A stretch of 64,000 bases of DNA from Chersky-267 sp963744115 (GTDB lineage Bacteria > Chloroflexota > Limnocylindria > Limnocylindrales > CSP1-4): assembly GCA_963744115.1 (NCBI GenBank), contig CAVUSI010000003.1:310001-374000 (forward strand), in the 5' to 3' direction. A program made the translations under genes and the position numbers. Shown here in pieces: positions 42,054-51,526 of the stretch. The notes beneath the pieces are model-generated. The model had not been told where the DNA came from. It ran no database searches and saw nothing but the letters and a program-made list of their open reading frames with translations. Every line of letters starts with the position of its first letter. The first letter of the stretch is position 1.

Positions 42054-43935
42054 CGTCCGGCCCTGAGCTCGCTCCGGGCGGCGCGGACCCGACCGCCGCG
42101 ACGACCGAGACGCGGACCTGCCCGAAGGGCACGCCACCCGCGGCCAGCGAACCGTGGAGCGGGCTGTCGACGTCGAGGACGAGGAGGTAGTCGCCTGGGA
42201 CGGTCGGGGCGGTCAGCCCGAGGTCGACGGTGACCTCGGCACCGGGCGCGGCATCGATCGGGCTGCCGGCGTCGGGCAGACCGTCGAGGCCGGGCGCGAC
42301 GAAGAGCGGGATCCAGCGGCCGACGAGCCGGGCCGTCGGGTGCGTGCGGACGACGGACGGATCGGTCGGCGCTCCGGGGACCGTGGCCGGGTTCGCCCAC
42401 GTCTGTGAGCCGTCGTTCGCTACCCGGACGGGCAGGGCGGCGGTGGCCCCCGCCGTCAGACGAAGCGTCGGCTCGACGCCGTACGCCGCCGAGACCGGCC
42501 GGCTGACGCGGACGGTGAGGACGGGCACGAGCACCTGGGTCGCGGCGTCGAAGGCGATCCCGTCCGGGCCGTGGACGGTCGTCACCAGGCGATAGCGACC
42601 AGGGGCCGCCGGGAGCGTCACGCTCACCCGGAGCTGCCCCTTCGTGAGCTTGGCTCGGGCCGTCGTGACCACCGAGCCGAGGACCTCAGCGGCGACCGGC
42701 TCGATCGGCGGGGGCTGGGTCGCCGTCGGTGCGACGCTGGGGCTGGGGGAGAGGATCGTCCGCCCGCGTCGGGCCGGGCTCGGTGTCGCGGACGGCGCTG
42801 CGGACGGTGTCGCGGTCGGCGCTGCGGTCGGTGTCGCGACCGGCTCCGGGTCCGCGGGCGGCGGGGCCTCCAGTACTGGATCGACCGCGATGGGATCCCA
42901 CCGCACCCCGAGCTGGAGGTTCGACGGAAGCGTGACACCGATCGGCATCTTGATCGGCAGGCTGAGGGTCGCCCGGGATCCGGCGACCAGTCCACGGAGT
43001 CCGGTCGAGGCCGGCGCGAGCGTCGGCGCCCGGAAGGCGACGCCGAGGGAGGCCAGAGAGTCGACGGTCGAGCCGACGGTCGAGCCGAGTGGCCCGACCG
43101 GTCGGACCGGGATCGTCGCGACCCGGCCGGCACCGGCGCGCATGTCCGCGGCGGTCAGGCCGGGCCGGGTCACCAGCGAGCGATTGAACCCCGAGGTGAC
43201 CCGGGTCGGATCCATCGTCGCGTCGTACCCCGTCGTCCTGGCGCTCGGGAAGGACAGGACATGGTCGTGGAACGTCGGAGCATCTCGCCAGATCCGGTCG
43301 ATCGTCTGGTCCGTCCCGAACAGCGCCTTGAGGTATGGACCGGGCGCCCCGAACGTGTCGGCGACGACGGCGCCGGCGCCGGCGGCCAGCCATCCGGCGG
43401 CGTAGTTGTCGACCCGCTGGCGAGCGACGTCGAGCGATCCCTCGGGCAGGCCGGGTTCGGAGTTCCCGCTCGCGTAGCACAGGTGATGGAGCAGGACGAC
43501 CGCGCCGGGAGCCAGGCGGACCTCGCGCGCGAGGAACGCTTCGCCGAAGTACTGGTGAGAGGTATCGCCACCGCCGGCGACGGGGTTCAGGCCGAGACCG
43601 TCCTGGGTCGGCCGATAGAGGGAATCCCGATACGGCGACGGGAACCCGTTCCCATGACCGAGGTAGACGACGACCGACGCCCCGCGCAGCGCCCGCTTGA
43701 CCGCGGGCCACGTGGCATCGGGTGTCATGACCGTGACCACGTCGCTCGTCCAGCGCCGGGCCTCACGGGCCGCATCCGCCCCGATCGAGCGATACAGCCC
43801 GGTCAGGTCGCCGGCCGGCCCGACGATGACCGCCACCCGCGGGGGCGGCGGGGCGGCCTCGACCGACCCGGTCAGGGCGGCGCTGACGGCGACGGCGATG
43901 AGGACCCCGAGGATCCGACGCGTGGGCATGGGCAC
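42034..43935 (-). CDS. Secreted protein with caspase-like (clan CD) domain and Ig-like C-terminus
   Basis: Exported protein of 633 residues. A signal peptide (about 1-28) precedes a domain of about 200 residues with the hydrophobic strand-His pattern VVVYLGHGNG (His94) and strand-Cys pattern VVLLHHLCYASGNS (Cys153). This order and spacing fits the His/Cys dyad of caspase/gingipain-fold peptidases. A long Pro/Thr/Ala stalk (about 360-410) follows, then a beta-rich region ending in a CARDB/Ig-like domain. No cell-wall sorting motif is seen. Catalytic activity is inferred only from the two motifs. Confidence 0.65.
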   Translation of the reverse strand: MPMPTRRILGVLIAVAVSAALTGSVEAAPPPPRVAVIVGPAGDLTGLYRSIGADAAREARRWTSDVVTVMTPDATWPAVKRALRGASVVVYLGHGNGFPSPYRDSLYRPTQDGLGLNPVAGGGDTSHQYFGEAFLAREVRLAPGAVVLLHHLCYASGNSEPGLPEGSLDVARQRVDNYAAGWLAAGAGAVVADTFGAPGPYLKALFGTDQTIDRIWRDAPTFHDHVLSFPSARTTGYDATMDPTRVTSGFNRSLVTRPGLTAADMRAGAGRVATIPVRPVGPLGSTVGSTVDSLASLGVAFRAPTLAPASTGLRGLVAGSRATLSLPIKMPIGVTLPSNLQLGVRWDPIAVDPVLEAPPPADPEPVATPTAAPTATPSAAPSATPSPARRGRTILSPSPSVAPTATQPPPIEPVAAEVLGSVVTTARAKLTKGQLRVSVTLPAAPGRYRLVTTVHGPDGIAFDAATQVLVPVLTVRVSRPVSAAYGVEPTLRLTAGATAALPVRVANDGSQTWANPATVPGAPTDPSVVRTHPTARLVGRWIPLFVAPGLDGLPDAGSPIDAAPGAEVTVDLGLTAPTVPGDYLLVLDVDSPLHGSLAAGGVPFGQVRVSVVAAVGSAPPGASSGPDATPAAP

Positions 43936-44090
43936 TTCACCTCCACCGAATGGTTCGGCGGTCAGGTCATCGTAGGGCGGGGTGGTTGGCCGTGGATCAT
44001 CGGCGGATGGATCCTGGTGCCGCGCGTCACCGGGATGTTCGGGGCCTCGGAGGAGGCTCAGCCCGAGCGAGGCTCACGCCGGGGCGAGGC

Positions 44091-45524
44091 TCAGCCGCAG
44101 TACCGCCGTACGACGTCGTAGAGGACCGGCAGTCCGAACCGGAGCGCATCGAGCCCGACCCGCTCGTCCACGCCGTGGAACCGCTCGAGGAACCGTTCGC
44201 CCGCCTCGAGCCGCAGGGGGGAGAAGCCGTAGGTCGGGATCCCGAGTCGGACCAGGTGCTTGGCGTCCGTCGCGAACGGAGCCAGGACCGGCACGGGGAC
44301 GCCGGACCGGTCGTGGTCGCGCAGCGTCCCCTCGAGGATCCTGTACAGATCCGTGTCGTGCGGGGCCTCGACCGCCGGCGCCGACAGGAACGGCTCGATC
44401 TCGCAATGGGCCAGCAGGGGCTCGCCGATCCGGCGGCGGAGCTCGGCCGTCATGGCCGCCTCGTCGGTGCCCGGCAGGGTCCGGCAGTCGACCTCGATCT
44501 CGGCGACCCCGGGGATGACGTTGTACTTGACGCCGGCCTTGATCACGTTCGGCGAGGCGGTGTCGCGCAGGAGTGCCCGGACCGCTCGACCGTACATCTC
44601 GTCGATGCAGGCGGCGTCGATCGCGGCTTCGCTCTCGTCGACGTCGGGCGACGCGATCCGCCGGACCAGGTCGGCGGTCGCGCCGCCGATCTCGTCGGCC
44701 ACGGCATCGAACAACCGGGCCATCGCCGGGACCAGGCGCGTCGGTCCGGGCTCGGTCAACCGGGTGACGATCGCGGCCGCCCGGACGGCGGCATTGTCGG
44801 CCCTCGGCATCGAGCCGTGGCCCCACGTCCCGTGGACGACGATCCGATAGGCGACGTAGCCCTTCTCGGCGACGCCGATCGGGTAGAAGCGGTGCGACCC
44901 GAAGTCGACCGAGACGCCGCCGCACTCGTTCAGCGCGCCGCTCGCCTGGAGGAGCTCGGGGCGATGGTCGACGATCCAGCCGGCGCCGGCCCGACCGCCG
45001 GCCTCCTCGTCCGCGCTGCAGACGAACAGGATGTCCCGGGTCAGCCCCGGGATCGGGTCGTCGGCCGGGTCGCGACCGGCCGCCCGAGCCTCGGCCGCGA
45101 GCCGGCGCAGGACGCCGATCTCCATCGCGACCATCCCCTTCATGTCGACCGCGCCGCGCCCCCAGACGTAGCCGTCGGCGAGATCGGCAGCGAACGGGTC
45201 GTGGGACCACAGCTCGACCGGTGCTGGGACGACGTCGAGATGGGACAGGAGCAGGAGCGGTCCGCCGCCGGTGCCATCACCCCGGACGCGGGCGGCGACC
45301 GAGCCGCGACCCGGCGTCGGTTCGACGATCTCGGACGGGATCCCGGCGTCGGCCAGCATGGCCGCGACCGCCTGTGCGGCGCGGAGCTCGCCGTCGCCGC
45401 CGGCCGGTGGCGGGTTGACGCTCGGGATCCGGATGAGCGACCGAAGGTGTTCGACGAGCTCGGCGTGGGCGCGCTCCCAGGTGACCGGGTCGGTCGCGTC
45501 GGATGGGCGCGCGATCGCCGCCAC
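44091..45524 (-). CDS. M20-family metallopeptidase/deacylase
   Basis: Zinc-dependent amidohydrolase of 477 residues, ArgE/DapE/CPG2-related. Metal and catalytic residues are visible in LLLSHLDVVP (His, Asp), GRGAVDMKGM (Asp), SADEEAGGRAG (Glu-Glu) and the C-terminal FATDAKH. The lid domain is present between about 220 and 350. Substrate could be an acyl amino acid or small peptide. It begins 2 nt after a small membrane-protein gene and probably shares its transcript. Confidence 0.88.
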   Translation of the reverse strand: MAAIARPSDATDPVTWERAHAELVEHLRSLIRIPSVNPPPAGGDGELRAAQAVAAMLADAGIPSEIVEPTPGRGSVAARVRGDGTGGGPLLLLSHLDVVPAPVELWSHDPFAADLADGYVWGRGAVDMKGMVAMEIGVLRRLAAEARAAGRDPADDPIPGLTRDILFVCSADEEAGGRAGAGWIVDHRPELLQASGALNECGGVSVDFGSHRFYPIGVAEKGYVAYRIVVHGTWGHGSMPRADNAAVRAAAIVTRLTEPGPTRLVPAMARLFDAVADEIGGATADLVRRIASPDVDESEAAIDAACIDEMYGRAVRALLRDTASPNVIKAGVKYNVIPGVAEIEVDCRTLPGTDEAAMTAELRRRIGEPLLAHCEIEPFLSAPAVEAPHDTDLYRILEGTLRDHDRSGVPVPVLAPFATDAKHLVRLGIPTYGFSPLRLEAGERFLERFHGVDERVGLDALRFGLPVLYDVVRRYCG

Positions 45525-45526
45525 CC

Positions 45527-45835
45527 CTACTCGGCGCCCGGTGTGGCGAACCCGAGCATGAGCCCGATGATCGTGACGGCGAACCCGCTCAGCACGATCA
45601 GCAGGATCATCGCGATCAGGAGTCGAAGGTAGTAGCGATCCTCGCGCTGTCCGCCGACCGGGTCTGGGTCGACCCCGCCCGGCGGGTAGGGCGAGGCCAA
45701 TCCGCGCTGATCCGCGGCGGGCGGCCAGGGCATCGCCTTGCCCGGGCGCGGCTGGATCGAGTCGAACACCGCGTCGCTGATCGGGCTGGCCTTCGGAGGC
45801 TCGGGTGGCGGAGGAGCGTCTGGGGTGTCGGTCAC
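45527..45835 (-). CDS. Small single-span membrane protein
   Basis: Protein of 102 residues: a Pro-rich acidic cytoplasmic part (PDAPPPPEPPKASP), a basic-aromatic junction REDRYYLR, and one membrane span near residues 70-95 at the C-terminus. The start is GTG at 45835. It sits directly before the M20 peptidase with a 2-nt gap, so the two are probably co-expressed. No family is recognised. Confidence 0.65.
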   Translation of the reverse strand: MTDTPDAPPPPEPPKASPISDAVFDSIQPRPGKAMPWPPAADQRGLASPYPPGGVDPDPVGGQREDRYYLRLLIAMILLIVLSGFAVTIIGLMLGFATPGAE

Positions 45836-45887
45836 CCCGTCATGATGCCGCGTTCGCCGTCCGACCGCCCGCCACGGTGCGTCGGAC

Positions 45888-46775
45888 TCAGCCGATGGCG
45901 GCTCGCAACGGCTCGGCCACCTCACTGGCGACCGCCCTGAGGCCGTCGGGTCCGAGACTCGGCGGCATCCCCAGGATGACGTGGCCGGCGCCCGCGGCGA
46001 CGAACCTTCGCCCCGCGTCGAGCCCGGTCGCCCGGTCGGCCCGCGACCGTCCGGTCGGGAGCTGAGCGGCGAAGGTGAAGGTCGCCGGGTCGCGGCCAGC
46101 GACCTCGAGCTCGAGCAGGATCGCATCGCGGCCCGCCTGGAACTCGTCCACGCCGATATCCGGCGACGCGGCCAGGACCCAGCCGTCGGCCAGTCGGGCC
46201 GCCATCCGGAACCCGCGCGGACGCTGGCCGCCGAGCCAGATCCGCGGACCGCCGGGCGTGACCGGGGAGGGCAGGTTCAGGGCATCGCGGAGCGGGTGGT
46301 ACGGATCGTCGAGGGTGACGCCGGGTTCGCGTGCGGCCTCCGGGGACCCCAGCGCGCGAACCACCCTGACCGCCGACTCGAGCCGGGACATCCGCTCGCC
46401 GATCGGCGGCAGCGGGATGCCGAACGCACCGTGCTCGCCCTCGTGCCAGCCGGCGCCGAGCCCGAGGATGAAGCGGCCGCCGGTGATGATGTCCATCGCC
46501 GTCGCCTGCTTGGCGAGCATCGCGGGATGGCGGAACGTGTTGGACAGGACGGCGTGGCCGATCCACTTTCCGGGGACCCGGTGGGCGAGCGCCGCCGCCA
46601 GGGTGACCGGCTCCCAGCTCGAGCCGCCTCGGTCGAGGTAGGGGTCGGACAGGTGGTCGTTCATCCAGGCCGACTCGAAGACGGGGAGCTCGCCGGCCAG
46701 CGCCCAGGTCGCGTCGAGCGTCGGCCAGTCGACGCCCTGCGGGGACGTCTTGAACCCGATGAGGACGTGGCTCAC
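45888..46775 (-). CDS. LLM-class flavin/F420-dependent oxidoreductase
   Basis: Luciferase-like TIM-barrel oxidoreductase of 295 residues. The family features are visible in LGLGAGWHEGEHGAFGIPLPP and FILGLGAGW, and the C-terminal GMPPSLGPDGL. Members use FMNH2 or F420H2; which applies here is not evident. The start overlaps the ilvD stop by 4 nt, so it is translated from the ilvD mRNA, but no role in branched-chain synthesis is known for this family. Confidence 0.85.
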   Translation of the reverse strand: MSHVLIGFKTSPQGVDWPTLDATWALAGELPVFESAWMNDHLSDPYLDRGGSSWEPVTLAAALAHRVPGKWIGHAVLSNTFRHPAMLAKQATAMDIITGGRFILGLGAGWHEGEHGAFGIPLPPIGERMSRLESAVRVVRALGSPEAAREPGVTLDDPYHPLRDALNLPSPVTPGGPRIWLGGQRPRGFRMAARLADGWVLAASPDIGVDEFQAGRDAILLELEVAGRDPATFTFAAQLPTGRSRADRATGLDAGRRFVAAGAGHVILGMPPSLGPDGLRAVASEVAEPLRAAIG

Positions 46776-48514
46776 CGGGCGCGCAGTCCCGCCGTCATCC
46801 GTGATCCGGTCGTCACCGCGCCGTTCGAGGCCGAGCTGACGAGGGCCGCGTACTTGGCCATCACGCCGCCGGCGTAGTGCGGCTCAGGGGCGATCCAGCG
46901 TGCTCGTCGGCGGTCGAGCTCGTCGGTCGCCACGTCGAGGTCGAGTGCCCCGCGATCGACGTCGATGACGATCGGGTCGCCTTCCTCCACGAGCCCGATC
47001 GGTCCGCCCAGCGCCGCCTCCGGGGCGATGTGGCCGATCATCAGCCCGTGGGTGCCGCCGGAGAACCGGCCGTCGGTCACCAGCGCCACGGAATCGCCGA
47101 GACCCTCGCCCACGAGCGCCCCGGTGACGCTGAGCATCTCCTGCATCCCGGGCCCGCCGACCGGCCCCTCGTAGCGGATGACGACGACGTCGCCGGCCAC
47201 GATCCGACGATCGCGGACCGCCTCGTAGCAGGCGGTCTCGGAGTCGAAGACCCGTGCGGGCCCGCGGTGGCGGCGGCGCTCGTGCCCGGCCAGCTTGACC
47301 ACGCAGCCGTCGGGCGCGAGGCTGCCGCGCAGGATGGCCAGGCCGCCGACCGGTTTGATCGGCCGCTCGATGGGCACGACGACCTGCTGGCCCGGCGTCT
47401 CCTCGACGGCCGCAGCGATCTCGGCGATGGTCCGGCCGTCGACCGTCGGGCGCTCGCCGTGGAGCAGGTCGCGCTTGAGCAGCTCGCGCATGACCAACGC
47501 GACCCCGCCGGCGTCGTAGATGTCGGAGGCGGTGAACCGTCCGCCGGGCTGGAGGTCGGCCACGATCGGGGTCCGGTCGGCCACCGTCCCGAACGCGTCG
47601 ATGTCGAGAGCGATCCCGAACTCGTGGGCGATCGCCAGCATGTGCAGGACGCCGTTGGTCGATCCACCGGTCGCGGCGATCGAGGCGATCCCGTTCTCGA
47701 GCGCTTCGCGCGTGACGAAGGTGGACGGCCGGACATCGCGCCGGACGAGGTCCATCGCGAGCTCGCCCGTCGCGTAGGCGGCCCCGTCCTTGGCGGGATC
47801 CTCGGCGGGGATGCCGTTGAGCCCGGCCGGGGACAGGCCGATGAACTCCATGACCATGCTCATCGTGTTGGCTGTGAACTGCCCCCCGCAGGCACCCGGA
47901 CCGGGGCAGGCCGCGTTCTCGACCTCGTACAGCTCATCGAGCGTCATCTTGCCGGCCCGGTAGGCGCCGATCGCTTCGAACACGGTCACGACCGTCGCGT
48001 CGCGCCGTCCCTTGTACGTGCCCGGATAGATCGTCCCGCCGTAGAGGACCACGCCCGGGACGTCGAGCCGTCCGAGGGCCATCGCGGCGCCGGGGATGGT
48101 CTTGTCGCAGCCAACGAGGCAGACGACGCCATCGAGGAGGTGACCGCGGACGACCAGCTCGATCGAGTCGGCCACGACCTCCCGGCTCACCAGGCTCGCC
48201 TTCATCCCCTCCGAGCCCATCGACACGCCGTCGCTGATCGAGATCGTGTTGAACTCCATCGGCGTCCCTCCGGCCGCGCGGATGCCGGCCTTCACGTGCT
48301 CGGCGAGGCGACGCTGGTTGTAGTTGCAGGGCATCGTCTCGATCCAGGTCGTGCCGACGCCGACGAGGGGCTTGGCCAGATCCTCGTCCGTGAACCCGAT
48401 GGCTTTGAGCATCGCCCGGGCGGCGGCCCGGTCGGGTCCGTCCGTCAACCCGCGCGAGTGACGCTTGGCCGGGTCGGTGGGCCGGTCATACGGATGAGCG
48501 GGAAGGTCGGGCAT
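46772..48514 (-). CDS. ilvD: Dihydroxy-acid dehydratase
   Basis: Iron-sulfur dehydratase making 2-oxo acids from dihydroxy acids in valine, leucine and isoleucine synthesis, 580 residues. Cluster cysteines are in TMPCNYNQ, VGCDKTIPG and GACGGQFTANTMS; the C-terminal barrel contains GRFSGGTHGLMIGH. Length is of the short (about 560-580) IlvD class. It overlaps the downstream LLM gene by 4 nt. Other branched-chain genes lie at 55-57 kb and 63.4 kb. Confidence 0.95.
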   Translation of the reverse strand: MPDLPAHPYDRPTDPAKRHSRGLTDGPDRAAARAMLKAIGFTDEDLAKPLVGVGTTWIETMPCNYNQRRLAEHVKAGIRAAGGTPMEFNTISISDGVSMGSEGMKASLVSREVVADSIELVVRGHLLDGVVCLVGCDKTIPGAAMALGRLDVPGVVLYGGTIYPGTYKGRRDATVVTVFEAIGAYRAGKMTLDELYEVENAACPGPGACGGQFTANTMSMVMEFIGLSPAGLNGIPAEDPAKDGAAYATGELAMDLVRRDVRPSTFVTREALENGIASIAATGGSTNGVLHMLAIAHEFGIALDIDAFGTVADRTPIVADLQPGGRFTASDIYDAGGVALVMRELLKRDLLHGERPTVDGRTIAEIAAAVEETPGQQVVVPIERPIKPVGGLAILRGSLAPDGCVVKLAGHERRRHRGPARVFDSETACYEAVRDRRIVAGDVVVIRYEGPVGGPGMQEMLSVTGALVGEGLGDSVALVTDGRFSGGTHGLMIGHIAPEAALGGPIGLVEEGDPIVIDVDRGALDLDVATDELDRRRARWIAPEPHYAGGVMAKYAALVSSASNGAVTTGSRMTAGLRAR

Positions 48515-48654
48515 GGCTCGCGGTCCTCGGCGGTAGGGATCGACGCCGACTCACGGTCGGCATCGGGTCCAGTGTACGTACGGGGCGCCCGGAAGACCGA
48601 GTCAGCACCGACCGGACGTCGCCTCCGCCGAGTCGGGCGCGTGGGATCGTCGCT

Positions 48655-49878
48655 TCAGTGGGGCGCCACCAGGAAGTCCCACGCGCTGCCAACGAAGCTG
48701 GTGTTGCTGCCCGTCAGCTGGGTCAACAGGTCCCGCTGCCCGTCGGCGGCCAGGCCGGTGACCACCAGCCAGTAGTTCGCGACGTCGCGGGTCCCGTCGA
48801 TCCGGACCGAACCCTCGATCCGGTCGCCGTCGCGGACGAGCGGGGTCGTCGCGAAGGGGCTGCTGAAGCGTCGATCGAGGTTCGGCAGGTCGATCGAGCG
48901 CCATGCCTCGAGCCGTACGTCGTGCCAGCGGGACAACGACGCGGGCACCCCGAGACGGACCGTGACGACGCCGTCCTGGACCGAATCCGAGATATCCCTG
49001 AACTCGGGCGCGTCCGCGACATATCGACCGGGTAGGTCCATGTTCTCGCTCCGAAGCAGGTCCTCCATCGAGGCGAACGGACCGCTGCCGACCGCCGACA
49101 GCGACGTCCCGACCGAGGTCCCGGCCAGGAGGACAGCCGCCACCAGGACGCCGACGAGGATCACCAGGGCGATCGCGGTCGATCGGCTGGTCGGGCCGAC
49201 CCTCGTGCCGCTGGCCGTCAGCGCGCCGCCGACGAATGCCACCGGGACCATGAGCAGGACGACGACGCTCAGCTCGGTCTGCGTCCCGCGGAACCCGAAC
49301 AGGCTGAGCGCCAGGATCACGCATCCGCCCACGACCGCGACCCAGGGGCGCACGTCGCCCGCCCGCCGCCGGCTCCGGCGCGACACCACCGCCACGAGCT
49401 CGCGCGATCCGCACCAGACGGCGAGGCACAGGGCGAGCGCGACGGCGACCGTCGCCGCTGCGCTGGTCGCGCCAGGGGCGATCGCCGGGTCGGCGCTGAT
49501 CAGCCCGGAGGTCTGGAGCCCGCGGATCGCGAGCATGGCCGTGACGGCGAGGATCGAGACGATCGCCATCCCGAGGACGAACCCGCGGAAGGCTCCTCCG
49601 CCTGCCGCCAGCACGCCCCCGGCGACGGCGGCGAGGAGCCGCCGGTCGGTCTGATGGGCTCGTCGGATCTCCCCGGCCAGGATGTCCGGGCGACCGAGTC
49701 GACCGAGCGCCTCGGCTTCGGCCGTGAGCGGCTCGCTTCCGCTGGCCACCAGCGCGTCGGTCGCGTCGGCGATGTGGCCCCGGAGCTCCTCGATGACATC
49801 GGCTTCGAGGTCGGGAGGAAGCCGCAGGCCTGCGGCGACGCGCTCGAGGTATGCGCTGCGCGTCGCGTGCTCAGCCAC
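48655..49878 (-). CDS. HAAS-domain membrane protein paired with PadR regulator
   Basis: Membrane protein of 407 residues. The N-terminal 85 residues (ATRSAYLERVAAGLRLPPDLEADVIEELRGHIADATDAL) form a HAAS/permease-prefix-type helical domain, the usual companion of PadR regulators. Then come about six hydrophobic spans and an extracytoplasmic C-terminal region of about 140 residues. The GTG start at 49878 overlaps the PadR stop by 8 nt. Probably a PadR-regulated membrane stress protein; function unknown. Confidence 0.75.
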   Translation of the reverse strand: MAEHATRSAYLERVAAGLRLPPDLEADVIEELRGHIADATDALVASGSEPLTAEAEALGRLGRPDILAGEIRRAHQTDRRLLAAVAGGVLAAGGGAFRGFVLGMAIVSILAVTAMLAIRGLQTSGLISADPAIAPGATSAAATVAVALALCLAVWCGSRELVAVVSRRSRRRAGDVRPWVAVVGGCVILALSLFGFRGTQTELSVVVLLMVPVAFVGGALTASGTRVGPTSRSTAIALVILVGVLVAAVLLAGTSVGTSLSAVGSGPFASMEDLLRSENMDLPGRYVADAPEFRDISDSVQDGVVTVRLGVPASLSRWHDVRLEAWRSIDLPNLDRRFSSPFATTPLVRDGDRIEGSVRIDGTRDVANYWLVVTGLAADGQRDLLTQLTGSNTSFVGSAWDFLVAPH

Positions 49879-50224
49879 CGACGGGCCTCCCGAACGCCAC
49901 CCGACCGACGGCCGCGCTGAAGTCCTCCCACTCGCCTTCCTGAGCGGCCAGGGTGGCACCGCCGTGCTCGGTGATCCGGTAGTACCGCCGCCGCGGACCC
50001 CGGTCGCTGTCGCGCCAGACGGCGGTCAGGGCGCCGTCGGCCTCGAGCTTGTGAAGAGCTGGGTAGAGGGAGCCCTCGCTCGGGGCGAATGCGCCGCCGC
50101 TCCGATCGCGGATCTGCTGGGCGATCTGGTACCCGTACAGCTCCTGATCCCGAAGGACCGCAAGCACGAGCATCGGGGTCGCACCGCGCACGAGCTGGCT
50201 GCGGCGAGGATCGAGCGATCGCAT
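49871..50224 (-). CDS. PadR-family transcription regulator
   Basis: Winged-helix repressor of 117 residues. The PadR opening LVRGATPMLVLAVLRDQELYGYQIAQQIRDRSGG and wing PALHKLEADGALTAVWRDSDRGPRRRYYRITEHG are clear. The stop is inside the HAAS-protein start (8-nt overlap). A 25-bp near-perfect palindrome begins 7 nt before the ATG, which strongly suggests autoregulation. Confidence 0.93.
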   Translation of the reverse strand: MRSLDPRRSQLVRGATPMLVLAVLRDQELYGYQIAQQIRDRSGGAFAPSEGSLYPALHKLEADGALTAVWRDSDRGPRRRYYRITEHGGATLAAQEGEWEDFSAAVGRVAFGRPVGG

Positions 50225-50231
50225 CTGGCGC

Positions 50232-50256
50232 CACTACCTCGAAGGTCGATGTAGTG
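50232..50256. promoter_or_regulatory. 25-bp palindrome, candidate PadR operator
   Basis: Outer arms CACTAC and GTAGTG and inner TCGA/TCGA are symmetric about position 244. Only the single bases between the blocks and the centre break the symmetry. It lies immediately upstream of the PadR gene, where autoregulators of this family bind. Confidence 0.65.
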
Positions 50257-50347
50257 ACAGCGTGCGCCTGGTTCCGCCCGGCGTCAACCGGAAGATCGGG
50301 CTCCAGCCCGATCCCTGGAGCGCTCAGGCACCGGTACGATGACGGCG

Positions 50348-51526
50348 ATGAGCCCCGATGCGACACCCCGACCCTTGCCCGCCAGCGCCGATGTCGTGGT
50401 GGTCGGCGGCGGCGCCGTCGGCGCGAGCACCGCGTACCATCTCGCCGCCGCGGGTGTCGGCTCGGTCGTGCTGCTCGAGCGTGAAGCGGCGCTGGGGACG
50501 GGCTCGACGGGCCGGTGCGCCGGCGGCTTCCGCCACCAGTTCTCGAGCCGGGTCAACGTCGAGCTGTCGCTCGCCAGCATCCCGCTCATCACCGGCTTCA
50601 GCGCGACCCACGGACTGCCGCTCGACGTCGTCCAGGACGGCTACCTGTTCATCGTCCGCGACGCCGAGACGTGGCCCGCCTTCCAGGTGGCCGCCGGGAT
50701 GCAACGCGGGCTCGGGGTGCCGGTCGAGCTGCTCGACGCGGCGGGTGCGGCGAGGCTGGTCCCCGGGCTGTCGGTCGACGGGGTCGTCGGCGCGACGTAC
50801 TGCGCCCTGGACGGCATCGCCGATCCGTCCGGCCTGACCCTCGGGTACGCGACGGCCGCGCGACGAGCCGGCGCGACGGTCCTGACGGGCGTCTCGGTCG
50901 AGCGGATCGTCACCGCCGCCGATCGGGTCGAGGGCGTCGAGACCGACCGCGGCCCGGTCCGTGCACCGGTCGTGGTCGACGCCGCGGGACCGTGGGCCGG
51001 CTCGCTGGCCCGGACCGCGGGCGTCGACCTGCCGCTCGAGCCGATCCCGCGGGTCGTCCTGGTCACGGGCGCCTTCCCGGGCGTCCCGGCCCGCCGGACG
51101 CTCGTCGTCGATGCCACGAGCAGCTTCTACTTCCATCGAGAGGGCGACGGCGTCCTGATGGGGATGGGCGACCCCGCCGAGCAGCCGAGCTTCGAGACGA
51201 GGGTCGACGAGCGGTTCGTGGCCGAGGAGCTCCTGCCGACGGCGATCCGCGTCTTCCCCGCCCTGGCCGAGGCGACCATCGCGCATCGCTGGGTGGGCCT
51301 GTACGAGATGACCCCGGATCGACACCCGATCCTCGGCCGGGTGGCCGGCCTGGACGGCCTGCTGCTGGCCGACGGCTTCAGCGGCCACGGGTTCCAGCAC
51401 GCTCCGATCGTCGGGAAGCTCCTCGCCGAGATCGTGGTCGAGGGCGCCGCGCGAACCGTCGACATCTCGTCGCTCGGTCTGGACCGGTTCACATCCGAGA
51501 CAGTGGCCGAGGGCCTCGTCGTCTAG
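50348..51526 (+). CDS. FAD-dependent oxidoreductase, DAO/sarcosine-oxidase family
   Basis: Flavoenzyme of 392 residues oxidising an amine or amino acid. The dinucleotide motif VVVVGGGAVGASTAYHLAAAG is near the N-terminus, followed by GSTGRCAGGFRHQFSS. The C-terminal GLYEMTPDRHPILG and DGFSGHGFQHAP are typical of glycine/sarcosine oxidase relatives. I prefer the ATG at 50348 because a TACGAT box ends 7 nt before it; an in-frame ATG at 50339 overlaps that box. The 3' end overlaps the convergent DUF885 gene by 4 nt. Substrate unknown. Confidence 0.88.
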   Translation: MSPDATPRPLPASADVVVVGGGAVGASTAYHLAAAGVGSVVLLEREAALGTGSTGRCAGGFRHQFSSRVNVELSLASIPLITGFSATHGLPLDVVQDGYLFIVRDAETWPAFQVAAGMQRGLGVPVELLDAAGAARLVPGLSVDGVVGATYCALDGIADPSGLTLGYATAARRAGATVLTGVSVERIVTAADRVEGVETDRGPVRAPVVVDAAGPWAGSLARTAGVDLPLEPIPRVVLVTGAFPGVPARRTLVVDATSSFYFHREGDGVLMGMGDPAEQPSFETRVDERFVAEELLPTAIRVFPALAEATIAHRWVGLYEMTPDRHPILGRVAGLDGLLLADGFSGHGFQHAPIVGKLLAEIVVEGAARTVDISSLGLDRFTSETVAEGLVV

